From positions 1 to 33,083 of the forward strand of contig JAJRXD010000036.1 in the NCBI GenBank assembly GCA_024276465.1: 33,083 bases of DNA. The letters are read 5' to 3'. The notes under the pieces were generated by a model. It ran no database searches, was not told where the DNA came from, and saw nothing but the letters and a program-made list of their open reading frames with translations. The position numbers and the translations under genes were made by a program. This document shows positions 24,610 through 33,083 of this stretch, one piece after another. The first letter of the stretch is position 1; each line of letters opens with the position of its first letter. The stretch comes from Deltaproteobacteria bacterium. Its GTDB lineage: Bacteria > Desulfobacterota > WTBG01 > CAIYCZ01 > CAIRTM01.

Positions 24610-24638
24610 CTGCAGGAGCAGACTTTAGCCGCGAAAAA
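24610..24638. repeat. Single REP copy
   Basis: TGCAGGAGCAGACTTTAGCC, then GCGAAAAACAGA, matches the copy in the glnA leader at 1806 including its GCGAAAAACAGA tail. It lies upstream of the flavoprotein operon. Confidence 0.65.
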
Positions 24639-24738
24639 CAGACCTTATATAGTCTGCGACGCAGGCATATCAATAGATCTGTTGAGGACCAAAATTTTGT
24701 CCTGCAGTCCCGATTTCAACGGGACTGCAAATTCCGGG

Positions 24739-25125
24739 TTAATACAGTGACCTGATCTCTGTTTCCAGTTTCGTGGCAGTCCAGGTTCCGGAATCATCCT
24801 CCCCCTGCCAGCTTCCTTCCATGTGTGTTTCGTCCATAAAGTTCCCAATCCATTGCTCCTCTCCTTCCAGCACCACCTTCGTATTGTTAACGTGGTATGT
24901 GCCGATATATTCCACATCATAAAGATTGTACAGCGTCCAGGTCCCACCCGAGGGATCACCTGAAAAGCTGATGGTGCCGTTGTCATACACAACGGTTTCC
25001 ATGTGATATTGAACATAGTCCCATGTTCCGCGGATGTCATACTCCGCGGACTGATCGCATCCTGCAAATATTGCAATCAGCAAGAGTGCTGCGAGTGTTG
25101 TCCATGCCGATATTCTTTTTTTCAT
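24739..25125 (-). CDS. Small lipocalin-like lipoprotein
   Basis: 128 residues from the ATG at 25125, preceded by AGGAGG at a good distance; a longer in-frame version starting at 25209 is unlikely. The signal peptide ends IAIFAGC (lipobox). The rest is beta-rich with a repeated W-type pattern (IRGTWDYVQY, GGTWTLYNL, MEGSWQGEDDSGTWTATKL), typical of small lipocalin-like domains that read as G-x-W strands. The ligand is unknown. It lies 207 bp upstream of, and co-directional with, the flavoprotein operon, and is divergent from the gene at 25481. Confidence 0.82.
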   Translation of the reverse strand: MKKRISAWTTLAALLLIAIFAGCDQSAEYDIRGTWDYVQYHMETVVYDNGTISFSGDPSGGTWTLYNLYDVEYIGTYHVNNTKVVLEGEEQWIGNFMDETHMEGSWQGEDDSGTWTATKLETEIRSLY

Positions 25126-25292
25126 AACCTTTTCCTCCTTGTTCTGTTTTTCTGTTCGTGGGGCAAGATCAGGGTTTTTTAAAAACACACCCGGGAAATA
25201 CTGAACCATGCTCCTTTGTTTTCGATTCTATTTCACTCATCTGCATCGGTCAATAGAATTTGGCAGAGATGAATTGCTTCGAAAATATAACA

Positions 25293-25336
25293 TTCTATTT
25301 GCATTTTAACCATATATGGTTAAAATGCAAATAGAA
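25293..25336. other. Perfect 44-bp palindrome in the divergent promoter region
   Basis: Twenty-two bases, TTCTATTTGCATTTTAACCA then TA, are followed without a loop by their exact complement, ending at 25336. It lies 168 bp from the start of the lipocalin-like gene and 145 bp from the gene at 25481. It lacks the GC stem and T-run of a terminator. A large operator, cruciform or integration scar are all possible. I see no ORF or other signal in the rest of 25126-25480. Confidence 0.9.
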
Positions 25337-25480
25337 GATTTGGTTTAGCAAATTTCCCCTTCACCTGCTAAAATATGTGCTACACGAGGGCATAATGGTT
25401 ACGTTTTTTTGGTCGGCGAAGAGGTAAACGAAGAAAACAGATAAACAATAATGTCCACAACAAATTACAGGTAGACAGTT

Positions 25481-26494
25481 ATGAAAAGAAAGTATTTCAG
25501 AATCTGGTGTTTGGTTGTTCTTGTGCTCAGCTGTTTTGTTTTCATGGGGCAATCGTGCTGCACTGACAATGATGGAGATGGGTACTATGCAGATGGTGGA
25601 GACTGCGGAGTTCTGGATTGTAATGACAGTGATTCGAAAATAAACCCCGGTGCTGATGAGATTTGCAGTGATGGGATTGATAATGACTGTGATTTTGATA
25701 TAGATGAGCAGGATTGTGCTGATGATGATAATCCGGCTACAACAACGACTACTATCATGGAAGAAACAACTACAACCATCTCTGCAGGTCCTGAAAATCT
25801 TGATACTATAGAAAGTATTGGAGAAAATATTGTTCCCATCCCCTCCGGCACATTTGAGATGGGCTGTTCCGACGGTGACAAAGATTGTGGCTTGGATGAA
25901 TACCCCAGCCACACGGTGACAATTTCTTCATTTAAGATGAGCTCCTGTGAAGTGACTCAGGGGCAGTGGAAGGCGGTTATGGGTTCTAACCCTTCATATT
26001 TCTCAGACTGCGGGGATGATTGTCCTGTGGAGACAGTGTCCTGGAATGATGCGCAGAATTTCATTGATGAGCTGAACAGCCAGACAGGAAAAAATTACCG
26101 TCTGCCGACTGAAGCTGAATGGGAGTATGCAGCCCGTGCAGGAACTACAACGAAATGGTATTGTGGAGATTATGAAACCTGCCTTGATGACATTGCATGG
26201 TATAATGACAATTCAGGAAGACAGACCCATCCTGCAGGTCAGAAACAGCCTAATGCAAGGGGGATTTATGATATAAGCGGCAATGTATGGGAATGGGTTG
26301 CTGACAGCTATGACAGAGACTATTATGAGTACAGTCCGTCAACTGATCCTCAGGGACCTTCCAGTGGCTCTGCCCAGGTACTTCGCGGTGGCAGCTGGAA
26401 CTACTATCCCTGGTACTGCCGTTCGTCATATCGCTTCAGTTACTTTGCGTCGTACACATCCAACTACGTTGGGTTCAGGCTTGTCCTGCCATAA
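25481..26494 (+). CDS. Secreted protein with MopE-like Cys motif and FGE/sulfatase-modifying-factor-type domain
   Basis: 337 residues. The signal peptide precedes MGQSCC (possible lipidation at Cys). Residues about 29-80 carry TDNDGDGYYADGGDCG ... INPGADEICSDGIDNDCD, the MopE-type metal-binding motif. A Thr-rich linker (TTTTTTIMEETTTTISAGPE) follows, then an FGE-sulfatase fold (PIPSGTFEMGC, SSCEVTQGQW, RLPTEAEWEYAARAG, GNVWEWVADSYD, RGGSWNYYPWYCRSSYR, YVGFRLVLP). Of the two copper-binding cysteines of human SUMF1 (C336, C341), only the second position is Cys here (C313); the first is Tyr308. True formylglycine-generating activity is therefore doubtful. The role is unknown. Confidence 0.87.
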   Translation: MKRKYFRIWCLVVLVLSCFVFMGQSCCTDNDGDGYYADGGDCGVLDCNDSDSKINPGADEICSDGIDNDCDFDIDEQDCADDDNPATTTTTIMEETTTTISAGPENLDTIESIGENIVPIPSGTFEMGCSDGDKDCGLDEYPSHTVTISSFKMSSCEVTQGQWKAVMGSNPSYFSDCGDDCPVETVSWNDAQNFIDELNSQTGKNYRLPTEAEWEYAARAGTTTKWYCGDYETCLDDIAWYNDNSGRQTHPAGQKQPNARGIYDISGNVWEWVADSYDRDYYEYSPSTDPQGPSSGSAQVLRGGSWNYYPWYCRSSYRFSYFASYTSNYVGFRLVLP

Positions 26495-26649
26495 GGTTAT
26501 TCCTGCAACAGGTTGTGGAATTTAGCCAGCAGGACGACACTGAGTAAGGTTAAGTTAAAAGGGGAGGGAGGCAAACAGAACATACATCATCATGTGTCAG
26601 GAAAACTGAACCATTACTATCCTTTAATGGTCTTTTTAAAGCCCTGTCA

Positions 26650-28548
26650 CTACTTACTATCAGCACGTTCCTCAAGCTCCTCCCATCGGGCATACAGCGG
26701 AGGCAGTCCCTTCTCTATCTGCTCCATACGCTTTGCAGCTGCCGAAACCTCACCACCTGCTTCTTTGTAAAATGCCGGATCAGCAAGACGTGCATAAATT
26801 TCCTGCTGTTCCGCTTCAAGAGTTTCTATCTGCGCCGGGAGGATTTCCAGCTCACGTTTTTCCCTGAAACTAAGCTTTTTACCTGTACAGGCTGAGCGAC
26901 ATTTTTTTCTCAGAGGAGCTGCTGCTTTTGGCTTCTTGTCAACAAGTGTCAGTTCAGGGCGCTGACGCAGCCAGTCGTCATAGCCTCCGACATATTGCGC
27001 CACGCTTCCATCACCTTCAAAAACATAGGTGCTGGTAACCACATTGTTGAAAAAAGTCCGATCGTGACTGACAAGCAGTACTGTCCCGGGATATTGCAAC
27101 AGCAGGTCTTCCAGGAGCTCGAGTGTCTCAACGTCAAGGTCGTTTGTGGGCTCATCAAGACATAATAGATTTGACGGCTGCGCAAACAGCTTTGCGAGCA
27201 GCAAACGGTTGCGCTCGCCGCCGGAAAGGCTTTTTAACGGACTGCGTGCACGATCTGGAGTAAACAGGAAATCCTGCAGATACCCATACACGTTGCGCAT
27301 CTTGTTGTTGATGGTCACTGTGGCGTTGCCGTCGGCAACATTGTCATAGACTGTTTTCTCAGGATTAAGCTGGTCGCGGAGTTGATCGAAATAGGTGATT
27401 TCAAGGCTGGTCCCCGTACATACAGTGCCACTCCAGGGTGCCAATTCACCCAGCAACAACCGCATTAGAGTTGTTTTTCCAGCCCCGTTTGGGCCCAGTA
27501 TGCCGATGCGGTCACCTCGCATGATACGGGTCGTAAAATTGTGAATAATCGCACGGCCAGTATAGCCGAATGTCATACCTCTGACTTCGCATACAATTTT
27601 GCCGCTCAGACCGGCATCCTGAATATTCATGCGCGCTGTTACCTGCTGTTCACGACGCAGACTATATTCTTCGCGCATTTTCTGCAGTGCCCGCACACGA
27701 CCTTCGTTGCGCGTGCGGCGTGCCTTGATTCCCTGCCGAATCCAGCTCTCTTCCCGTGCAAGTTTTTTGTCAAATTCAGATCGGCGTGTTTCTGTGGCAG
27801 ACTGTTCAGCTTCCCTGCGTTTCAGGTAATCAGCATAAGTTCCAGGCCAACTCAAAAGTCTCCCACGGTCAAGCTCAACAATGCGGGTTGCAAGCTGCTG
27901 CAAAAAGCGCCTGTCATGTGTCACAAACAGCAGTCCTCCCTCAAAGCGCTGCAGAAACTTTTCCATCCATGAAATTGCTGCAATATCAAGATGGTTGGTC
28001 GGTTCATCAAGAAGCAGGAGGTCAGGCTGCATAACCAGTGCCCGGGCAAGCAGGGCTCGCCGTTTTAACCCGGCTGACAGAGAACTGAACGGCGTGTCGG
28101 ATACAAGATTAAGGCGGGAAATAACAGTTTCGACTTTCTGGTTGTGCAGCCAACCTCCCTCCAGCTCCAGACGATGCTGGAGTTCCCCAAGCCTGAGAGT
28201 CAATGACGGCTTGTTTTCAGCAGCAAGACGCATACTCAAATTGTGGTAATCGGAAAGCAGTTCACTCAACAGGCCGATACCTCCGGCAACTACATCAAAA
28301 ATCGTACCTGGCATGTTGTCAGGGACTTCCTGCTCCAAAAATCCAATGCGCAGCCCCTGCTTGTTTTGTATGGTTCCTGCTTCAGGCTGCAGTTCTCCGC
28401 ATATGATTTTTATCAGGCTTGTTTTACCTTCGCCGTTACGTCCCAGCAGACACACGCGTTCACCCGGCTCAATCACAAGGTTGATGCTGTCAAGCAGTGG
28501 TGGCCCGCCAAAGCTAAGTCGAATATTTTTCAGATCAATTAACGCCAT
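26650..28548 (-). CDS. uup: ABC-F ATPase Uup
   Basis: 632 residues with two ATP-binding cassettes and no membrane segment, as in ABC-F translation factors. The first has Walker A GRNGEGKTS, a degenerate signature LSAGLKRRALLARAL and LLLDEPTNHLD. The second has GPNGAGKTT, LSGGERNRLLLAKL and LCLDEPTNDLD. The interdomain linker is Arg-rich and the C-terminal ~80 residues form a coiled coil (REKRELEILPAQIETLEAEQ), characteristic of Uup, which acts on ribosomes and branched DNA. No Shine-Dalgarno is evident before the ATG. Codon use appears somewhat more GC-rich than in the neighbouring secreted genes, consistent with a conserved core gene. Confidence 0.95.
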   Translation of the reverse strand: MALIDLKNIRLSFGGPPLLDSINLVIEPGERVCLLGRNGEGKTSLIKIICGELQPEAGTIQNKQGLRIGFLEQEVPDNMPGTIFDVVAGGIGLLSELLSDYHNLSMRLAAENKPSLTLRLGELQHRLELEGGWLHNQKVETVISRLNLVSDTPFSSLSAGLKRRALLARALVMQPDLLLLDEPTNHLDIAAISWMEKFLQRFEGGLLFVTHDRRFLQQLATRIVELDRGRLLSWPGTYADYLKRREAEQSATETRRSEFDKKLAREESWIRQGIKARRTRNEGRVRALQKMREEYSLRREQQVTARMNIQDAGLSGKIVCEVRGMTFGYTGRAIIHNFTTRIMRGDRIGILGPNGAGKTTLMRLLLGELAPWSGTVCTGTSLEITYFDQLRDQLNPEKTVYDNVADGNATVTINNKMRNVYGYLQDFLFTPDRARSPLKSLSGGERNRLLLAKLFAQPSNLLCLDEPTNDLDVETLELLEDLLLQYPGTVLLVSHDRTFFNNVVTSTYVFEGDGSVAQYVGGYDDWLRQRPELTLVDKKPKAAAPLRKKCRSACTGKKLSFREKRELEILPAQIETLEAEQQEIYARLADPAFYKEAGGEVSAAAKRMEQIEKGLPPLYARWEELEERADSK

Positions 28549-28877
28549 GTTTGTTTGAATGCTCAGAGGACGGTGTAGTGGTCAGTACGCCAATGGAAAT
28601 GTGGCCACACAGGGTACGTATTCCTGACACAGGATTTTTTTAAACGCGTCAAATTTTAATGTGTCAAAATCAGTAGTTTCACTTCTTAAAAGCTTACCAA
28701 GACGCCTTTGTACCAGTCAAGATAAAGTTGACTTCATATATGCTTTAAATAGTCATAGAGACTGTCAAAAAAGTTCATTCTTAATGTTTTGACGAAATTA
28801 CATAAAGGAAATCAGTTGGCTGTAATATATAGAAGCGGTGAAAATAGCTGAGAAATAAAAATTGCATCATTTTTATT
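28549..28877. other. Intergenic region, AT-rich, no gene seen
   Basis: Contains GTGGTCAGTACGCC ... ATGTGGCCACAC (about 28579-28614), which resembles insertion-sequence end debris, and AAAAGTTCATTCTTAATG. No coding frame is supported. Confidence 0.35.
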
Positions 28878-28906
28878 TTGATATTCGGCAATTCATATTC
28901 TATACT
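28878..28906 (+). promoter_or_regulatory. Sigma-70-like promoter upstream of the propeller protein
   Basis: TTGATA (28878-28883) and TATACT (28901-28906) with a 17-bp spacer. The predicted leader is about 80-110 nt. Confidence 0.5.
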
Positions 28907-28994
28907 ACTAACATACATAGTTAAAATTAATGCGGATGTGTTTTGCGGGCAAAAGTACTTGCAGTGCCAAAAAACAGATGCCTGATTACAGCAC

Positions 28995-31778
28995 ATGCAA
29001 ATCCATAAACGGGTTTTAAATCAGATGATCAAAAAAAATCTTCTGCCAATAATATTAATTCTTATACTGATTTCCCACCTGGATATATGCTTTTCCGGTG
29101 AATGGAAAGATCAGAGCTTTGATACTGATCTTGATGTACGGGATATTTGGGGCAGCTCGGCAAGTGATGTTTATGCTGTTGGAGATAACGGCACTATCTA
29201 TCACTATGACGGCAACTCCTGGACATTAGTGGTTGTGGGTAGAGAAAGACTTAATAGTGTATGGTGTAAATCACCGCAGGATGTTTATGCTGTTGGGGAT
29301 AACGGCACTATCTATCACTATGACGGCAACTCCTGGACATCGATGAACAGCGGTACAGATCAAAACCTTAATGCTGTATATGGTGGTTCACCAACAAATC
29401 TTATTGCTGTCGGAGATAATGGAACCATTCTTTACTATAATGGAATTGAATGGTCTGTTCAGGAAAGCGGAACTCAAGAAAATCTGAACAGTATTTCATC
29501 AATTCCCATTGCATGGCTTGTGGTTGGAGATAACAGGACATATATTGGATCATGGCAGGGCGTATGGTCTGACTCTCCTTATCAGCTTGAAACAGGCAGC
29601 AATTTAAATGGTATGGGGGGAGGGTACATAGTTGGTGATGAAGGTGTTATATATAACTATATCAGTTATCCCATGCAAAGCGGAACCAGCCAGGATCTGA
29701 ATGATGCATGGGGTGGGTCTGGCGGAGTCAGTGCTTTTATTGTTGGCGATTGCGGCACTATTCTTCACTATGATGATACCTTATGGTCAGCAATGGCAAC
29801 AGGAACTGATAAAAATCTGTATGGCATATGGGGCAGTGTAGGTAATTATGATTTGTTTGCTGTGGGTGAAGACGGCACGATTCTTTACTATGACGGCAGA
29901 GCAGAAAAAGATGAGTCAGATGATTTTGGGGACAGCTGCGAATATGCCACGCAAGTGAATATTAACAGTACTGTGGAGGGAAAAATTAATTTTGAAAATG
30001 ACCATGATTTTTTCCTCATAGATGTTCCGTCATCCGGTGTGCTCACCATCTACACAACCGGCAACACTGATACTCAGTTATTTATCTATGATTCAGACTA
30101 TAGTCCATCATGTGACTGGACAGGGCAGGTTGGCTCCGGAGGCCCGGGTGATAATTTTCTGTACAAAAAAACCTTTTCTGAACCCCACACTTTCTATATA
30201 TCTATTATGGCCATGTTTGGGGCAACAGGTGATTATACGCTGCATGTAGAGTTTAAAAACTGTGATGACGCTGTTCCTGTAGATATAAACACCTCTTCTG
30301 TAATAAGTTTTGATACAGGTGGGGTCGAATTTTACAGTATAAATTTACCACATCCCGGAACATTAAGAGCATATACAACTGGAGACGATTATACCTATGG
30401 AACAATTTACAGCTCTGATTGTTCATACATGGAAACTGGTATAACCTTCGGTTCGAAAAAAAATTTTTTTAAAGAACGCTATTTTTCCGAAAGGACAATC
30501 TATCTTGCTGTGTCTTATAAAAGTCTTGCCGAATATCCAGGAAGCTTTACATTACATGTTGAATTCCCACCAGATGATGCTGTTTCACTGTTTTATGCAA
30601 AGCCTTCCTACGGATATGCAGGGGGTGACCTGCATGTAACTATTTATGGGAAAAATACAGATTTTGATATTGGAACCACGGTTTCTTTCCTGTCCAGCGG
30701 TATTACAGTTAACAGTACAACAGTAAATTCTCCAACAAAGCTGATTTCCCAAATAACCATTGACAGTGAAGCAGTCGAAAAATATTGTGATGTAGTTGTA
30801 AATACCCTTGATGGCAACCAGATTATTGAAACCAATGCTTTCAAAACATATGCTAATAATAGCACAACAACTTCAGTACCTGAAACATCCACAACAACAT
30901 CTGCAGGGGAAACATATAACCCGCCGACAGGGGGAGGAGGTGGCAGCAGTGGCAGCAGTAACGAAACAGGATTCTATGTCATGGATGAATCCATAGACTT
31001 GGGAACTGCTTTCAGCCGGTGGACATTTATAATAGGAACCAGCGCACAGGGCAAAGCAGTAGAGTGGGAAACAGGCAAAGTCACTTATAATAAAGGTACG
31101 GGCTGGATAACATCAGTTGGACCATCTTCCGGGGTGGCAACCTATGACAGGCCTGATATTGTAACGGTTAAAGTGAAAAGAGAAGGATTTGTACCAGGTA
31201 TATATACTGCAGAAATTCCTGTGACCTCAAATGGAGAAGACGCCAGTGTTTTGGTCAGAATGGAAATTGAATCACCTCTGCCAGTGCCTGACCCGGAGCC
31301 TGAGTGTGTATCAAGCTCAGAGTGTAATGATGATATATTCTGCAACGGGGAAGAACTGTGTGTTAGCAGGAAATGCATTGGGGGTGAGACACCATGCAGT
31401 GATGAAGATATCTGCATGGAGGATCTGGACCAGTGCTGGGGTGTTGAAAAATTAACAGATCTTAGTTTGCAGAAGACAATTCGAAAACCCGGTATTCGCT
31501 CTCAAAAATGTCTGTGGTTAGTGATAGGATCTGAAGAAATGAACAACTTTGATGGGCCTGCAAGTACAGTTGATATTACAGGGCCTGAAGAAAACTCCAG
31601 GGGTGTTACTATTGACCCTGCAAGAGATGCTTTAAAGGCATGGGATTTTATTCTTGTGCCAGTGTGTGTAGAAAAAGACGCAGGTGCTGGCAAATGGACT
31701 GTTAAGATACAAACTGATGTCACCAATACTGAAAAACCCTATAAGGAGTTTATAGAGTCTGTTTTTTCAGTAAAATAA
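28995..31778 (+). CDS. Secreted multidomain protein: beta-propeller repeats, two PPC-like domains, IPT/TIG-like domain, Cys-rich module
   Basis: 927 residues. The signal peptide is best read from M11 (29025: MIKKNLLPIILILILISHLD), so that start is equally plausible. About 35-310: six or seven propeller-type repeats (DVYAVGDNGTIYHYDGNSW; LIAVGDNGTILYYNG; AFIVGDCGTILHYDD; LFAVGEDGTILYYDG). About 310-420 and 420-525: two pre-peptidase C-terminal-like domains (DHDFFLIDVPSSGVLTIYTT ... YTLHVEF). About 527-618: IPT/TIG-like domain. A Thr-rich linker (TTTSVPETSTTTSAGE) and Gly/Ser run follow, then a beta domain, a Cys-rich module (766-815: CVSSSECNDDIFCNGEELC) and a C-terminal domain. No catalytic site is recognised; adhesion or binding at the cell surface is likely. 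No ribosome site is evident. Confidence 0.85.
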   Translation: MQIHKRVLNQMIKKNLLPIILILILISHLDICFSGEWKDQSFDTDLDVRDIWGSSASDVYAVGDNGTIYHYDGNSWTLVVVGRERLNSVWCKSPQDVYAVGDNGTIYHYDGNSWTSMNSGTDQNLNAVYGGSPTNLIAVGDNGTILYYNGIEWSVQESGTQENLNSISSIPIAWLVVGDNRTYIGSWQGVWSDSPYQLETGSNLNGMGGGYIVGDEGVIYNYISYPMQSGTSQDLNDAWGGSGGVSAFIVGDCGTILHYDDTLWSAMATGTDKNLYGIWGSVGNYDLFAVGEDGTILYYDGRAEKDESDDFGDSCEYATQVNINSTVEGKINFENDHDFFLIDVPSSGVLTIYTTGNTDTQLFIYDSDYSPSCDWTGQVGSGGPGDNFLYKKTFSEPHTFYISIMAMFGATGDYTLHVEFKNCDDAVPVDINTSSVISFDTGGVEFYSINLPHPGTLRAYTTGDDYTYGTIYSSDCSYMETGITFGSKKNFFKERYFSERTIYLAVSYKSLAEYPGSFTLHVEFPPDDAVSLFYAKPSYGYAGGDLHVTIYGKNTDFDIGTTVSFLSSGITVNSTTVNSPTKLISQITIDSEAVEKYCDVVVNTLDGNQIIETNAFKTYANNSTTTSVPETSTTTSAGETYNPPTGGGGGSSGSSNETGFYVMDESIDLGTAFSRWTFIIGTSAQGKAVEWETGKVTYNKGTGWITSVGPSSGVATYDRPDIVTVKVKREGFVPGIYTAEIPVTSNGEDASVLVRMEIESPLPVPDPEPECVSSSECNDDIFCNGEELCVSRKCIGGETPCSDEDICMEDLDQCWGVEKLTDLSLQKTIRKPGIRSQKCLWLVIGSEEMNNFDGPASTVDITGPEENSRGVTIDPARDALKAWDFILVPVCVEKDAGAGKWTVKIQTDVTNTEKPYKEFIESVFSVK

Positions 31779-31829
31779 GAAATTTGAAATCCCTATGTTT
31801 GTACTGGCCTGATCTGTGTCCAGCATAAT

Positions 31830-31881
31830 CCTCATAGACAACCGGGAAATTCTCCCGATAAAATGAGGTTGTCCCCCCCCC
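31830..31881. other. Hairpin and nine-base C tract in the leader of the GT-C gene
   Basis: CCTCAT (31830-31835) pairs with ATGAGG (31863-31868) around an inner GGGA/TCCC. A run of nine C residues follows at 31873-31881. There is no T-run, so it is a weak terminator candidate. The C tract could vary in length. Confidence 0.45.
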
Positions 31882-31928
31882 GATTCTGCTATCCTTTGTT
31901 TGGCCAACTAAAAGAGGATACGGCTGTG

Positions 31929-33083
31929 ATGGAATCTATTGCTGTAAAAAATGAACTTACAGATAAAGCCAGAGATGAGGAACTTTGTAGAAAACTGTTT
32001 CATGTTATTAGCAGTTATCAACTGTTAAGCAAATTCTTCCCCATTACAGATAAAACATTAGAAAAGATTATTTTTGTTTTAACCCTGCTTATTTTTACAT
32101 ATGTTTTTTTCTTTAATGCCTGGGTATGTGATGATGCATATATTACATTCAGAACGGTTGACAATTTTGTTAATGGATACGGTTTAATCTGGAATCCTGG
32201 AGAACGGGTTCAGGCATATACAAATCCTCTGTGGATGTTTCTTGTAAGTTTCTTTTATTATTTTACCTCTGAATTTTTTTATACTTCAATTTTTATCTCA
32301 TACTTTTTATGTCTCTTTTCAATATTTACGATCTGGTATTGCCTGCGCCATGAACCAGTTTGGAAACGTTATCTGTTTTTTCTTTTAATCATAAGTTCAA
32401 AGGCATTTGTTGACTATTCATCATCCGGCCTGGAAAATCCGCTTTCATTTTTATTGATTTCAATCTTCTATACCTTTGTTTTTGCAAAAGCAAAAAAAAC
32501 AGATGAGATTAAACAAAAAGATCTGTTCATGGTTTTTTTTATTGCTTCACTGGCTTTTGTCAACCGCCAGGATTCTATTTTATTGTATTTGCCTACACTA
32601 ATTTATTTTTTTGTCACTGCAAAAAAATTACGACATAAATTTTTTACACCAATTGCAGCCGGTATTTCACCTGCCCTGTTTTGGCTTCTGTTTTCTCTGA
32701 TTTATTATGGATTCCTTTTTCCAAATACTGCTTATGCAAAACTTTGCCACGGTATTCCACAAATTCTTTTGCTCAAGCAGGGGTTAAAGTACTGTTTTTT
32801 TTCCAGCTTTTCCGACCCTGTAACACTTCTTGTTATTTTCACTACTGTTGGTGCCATCTTATTCCAGAAAAGAGAGAACATTTATTTAACCGCTGCTTCT
32901 GGTATTGTTTTATACCTTATCTACATATTAAGAATTGGAGGTGATCATTTTGCCGGAAGGTTTTTTTCAGTTCCGTTTTTTTTCTCCTGTTTTTTACTGG
33001 TAAAATTAATAAAATGCAAAAAGACTGCTCTGGCTGTTTCAACAATAACCATGCTGATAATAATATTGAACCCTGTTACACCA
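31929..33083 (+). CDS. Multi-pass membrane glycosyltransferase, GT-C type (partial, runs off the window)
   Basis: The frame is open for 385 codons from ATG 31929 to the window end. AAGAGGA lies about ten bases before the ATG. A short cytoplasmic N-terminus leads into the first membrane segment, then CDDAYITFRTVDNFVNGYGL followed by WNPGERVQAYTNPLW (from residue 67). This acidic first loop is the hallmark of GT-C enzymes that use polyprenyl-phosphate sugars (arabinofuranosyl- and mannosyltransferase relatives). More hydrophobic segments follow, with YSSSGLENPLSF, FVNRQDSILL, PNTAYAKL and GGDHFAGRFFSVPF. The likely role is transfer of sugar to a surface glycan or protein at the outer face of the inner membrane; donor and acceptor are unknown. 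Confidence 0.87.
   Translation, partial: MESIAVKNELTDKARDEELCRKLFHVISSYQLLSKFFPITDKTLEKIIFVLTLLIFTYVFFFNAWVCDDAYITFRTVDNFVNGYGLIWNPGERVQAYTNPLWMFLVSFFYYFTSEFFYTSIFISYFLCLFSIFTIWYCLRHEPVWKRYLFFLLIISSKAFVDYSSSGLENPLSFLLISIFYTFVFAKAKKTDEIKQKDLFMVFFIASLAFVNRQDSILLYLPTLIYFFVTAKKLRHKFFTPIAAGISPALFWLLFSLIYYGFLFPNTAYAKLCHGIPQILLLKQGLKYCFFSSFSDPVTLLVIFTTVGAILFQKRENIYLTAASGIVLYLIYILRIGGDHFAGRFFSVPFFFSCFLLVKLIKCKKTALAVSTITMLIIILNPVTP

Noticed and set aside
25861-26494. True formylglycine-generating enzyme
   Set aside because: One of the two copper cysteines is replaced and no sulfatase gene lies nearby.
28579-28614. Insertion-sequence end
   Set aside because: Only a short resemblance, with no partner inverted repeat or transposase; mentioned only as possible debris.

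Overview
The window reads as chromosomal DNA of a Gram-negative, probably Desulfobacterota-like (deltaproteobacterial) bacterium. Support comes from a NifA-type sigma-54 activator beside glnA and a long GlnE, several lipobox-bearing secreted proteins with Thr-rich linkers and MopE-like Cys motifs, moderate GC and many dispersed extragenic repeats. The taxonomic call is inference; no rRNA or marker gene is present.

Region 1 (1-7.4 kb) is a nitrogen-assimilation block. It holds the 3' part of a GAF/AAA+/Fis activator, a leader with two palindromic sites and a good -24/-12 promoter, glnA with its adenylylation tyrosine, a strong terminator, and glnE with an extra ~300-residue N-terminus that looks like two ACT-type sensor domains.

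Region 2 (7.4-14.2 kb) is an accessory, repeat-rich stretch. It has a 31-unit heptamer array, a small membrane protein, tandem arrays of GTAG-headed REP hairpins, and five same-strand toxin-antitoxin or TA-like pairs: HicA/HicB, VapB-like/PIN, antitoxin/RelE, Phd/PIN, and a nucleotidyltransferase with a 74-residue partner. REP and 49-bp direct repeats separate the pairs, and a broken copy of part of hicB lies at the end.

Region 3 (14.2-20.3 kb) has pgl (6-phosphogluconolactonase), convergent with a TolB-like beta-propeller lipoprotein. A divergent 825-residue lipoprotein follows, carrying an Ig-like domain and a His/Cys arrangement like clan CD cysteine peptidases, then a GH114-like (TM1410-type) lipoprotein.

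Region 4 (20.4-25.1 kb, minus strand) is an apparent operon of two paralogous geranylgeranyl-reductase-like flavoproteins flanking a Tat-exported class V aminotransferase. The promoter-proximal flavoprotein gene is interrupted by one in-frame TAA. A small lipocalin-like lipoprotein gene lies upstream, next to a perfect 44-bp palindrome.

Region 5 (25.5-33.1 kb) has an FGE/sulfatase-modifying-factor-like secreted protein with a MopE-type motif, uup (ABC-F ATPase), a 927-residue secreted multidomain beta-propeller protein, and the 5' part of a multi-membrane-span GT-C-type glycosyltransferase running off the end.

No tRNA, rRNA, CRISPR array or intact transposase was seen.
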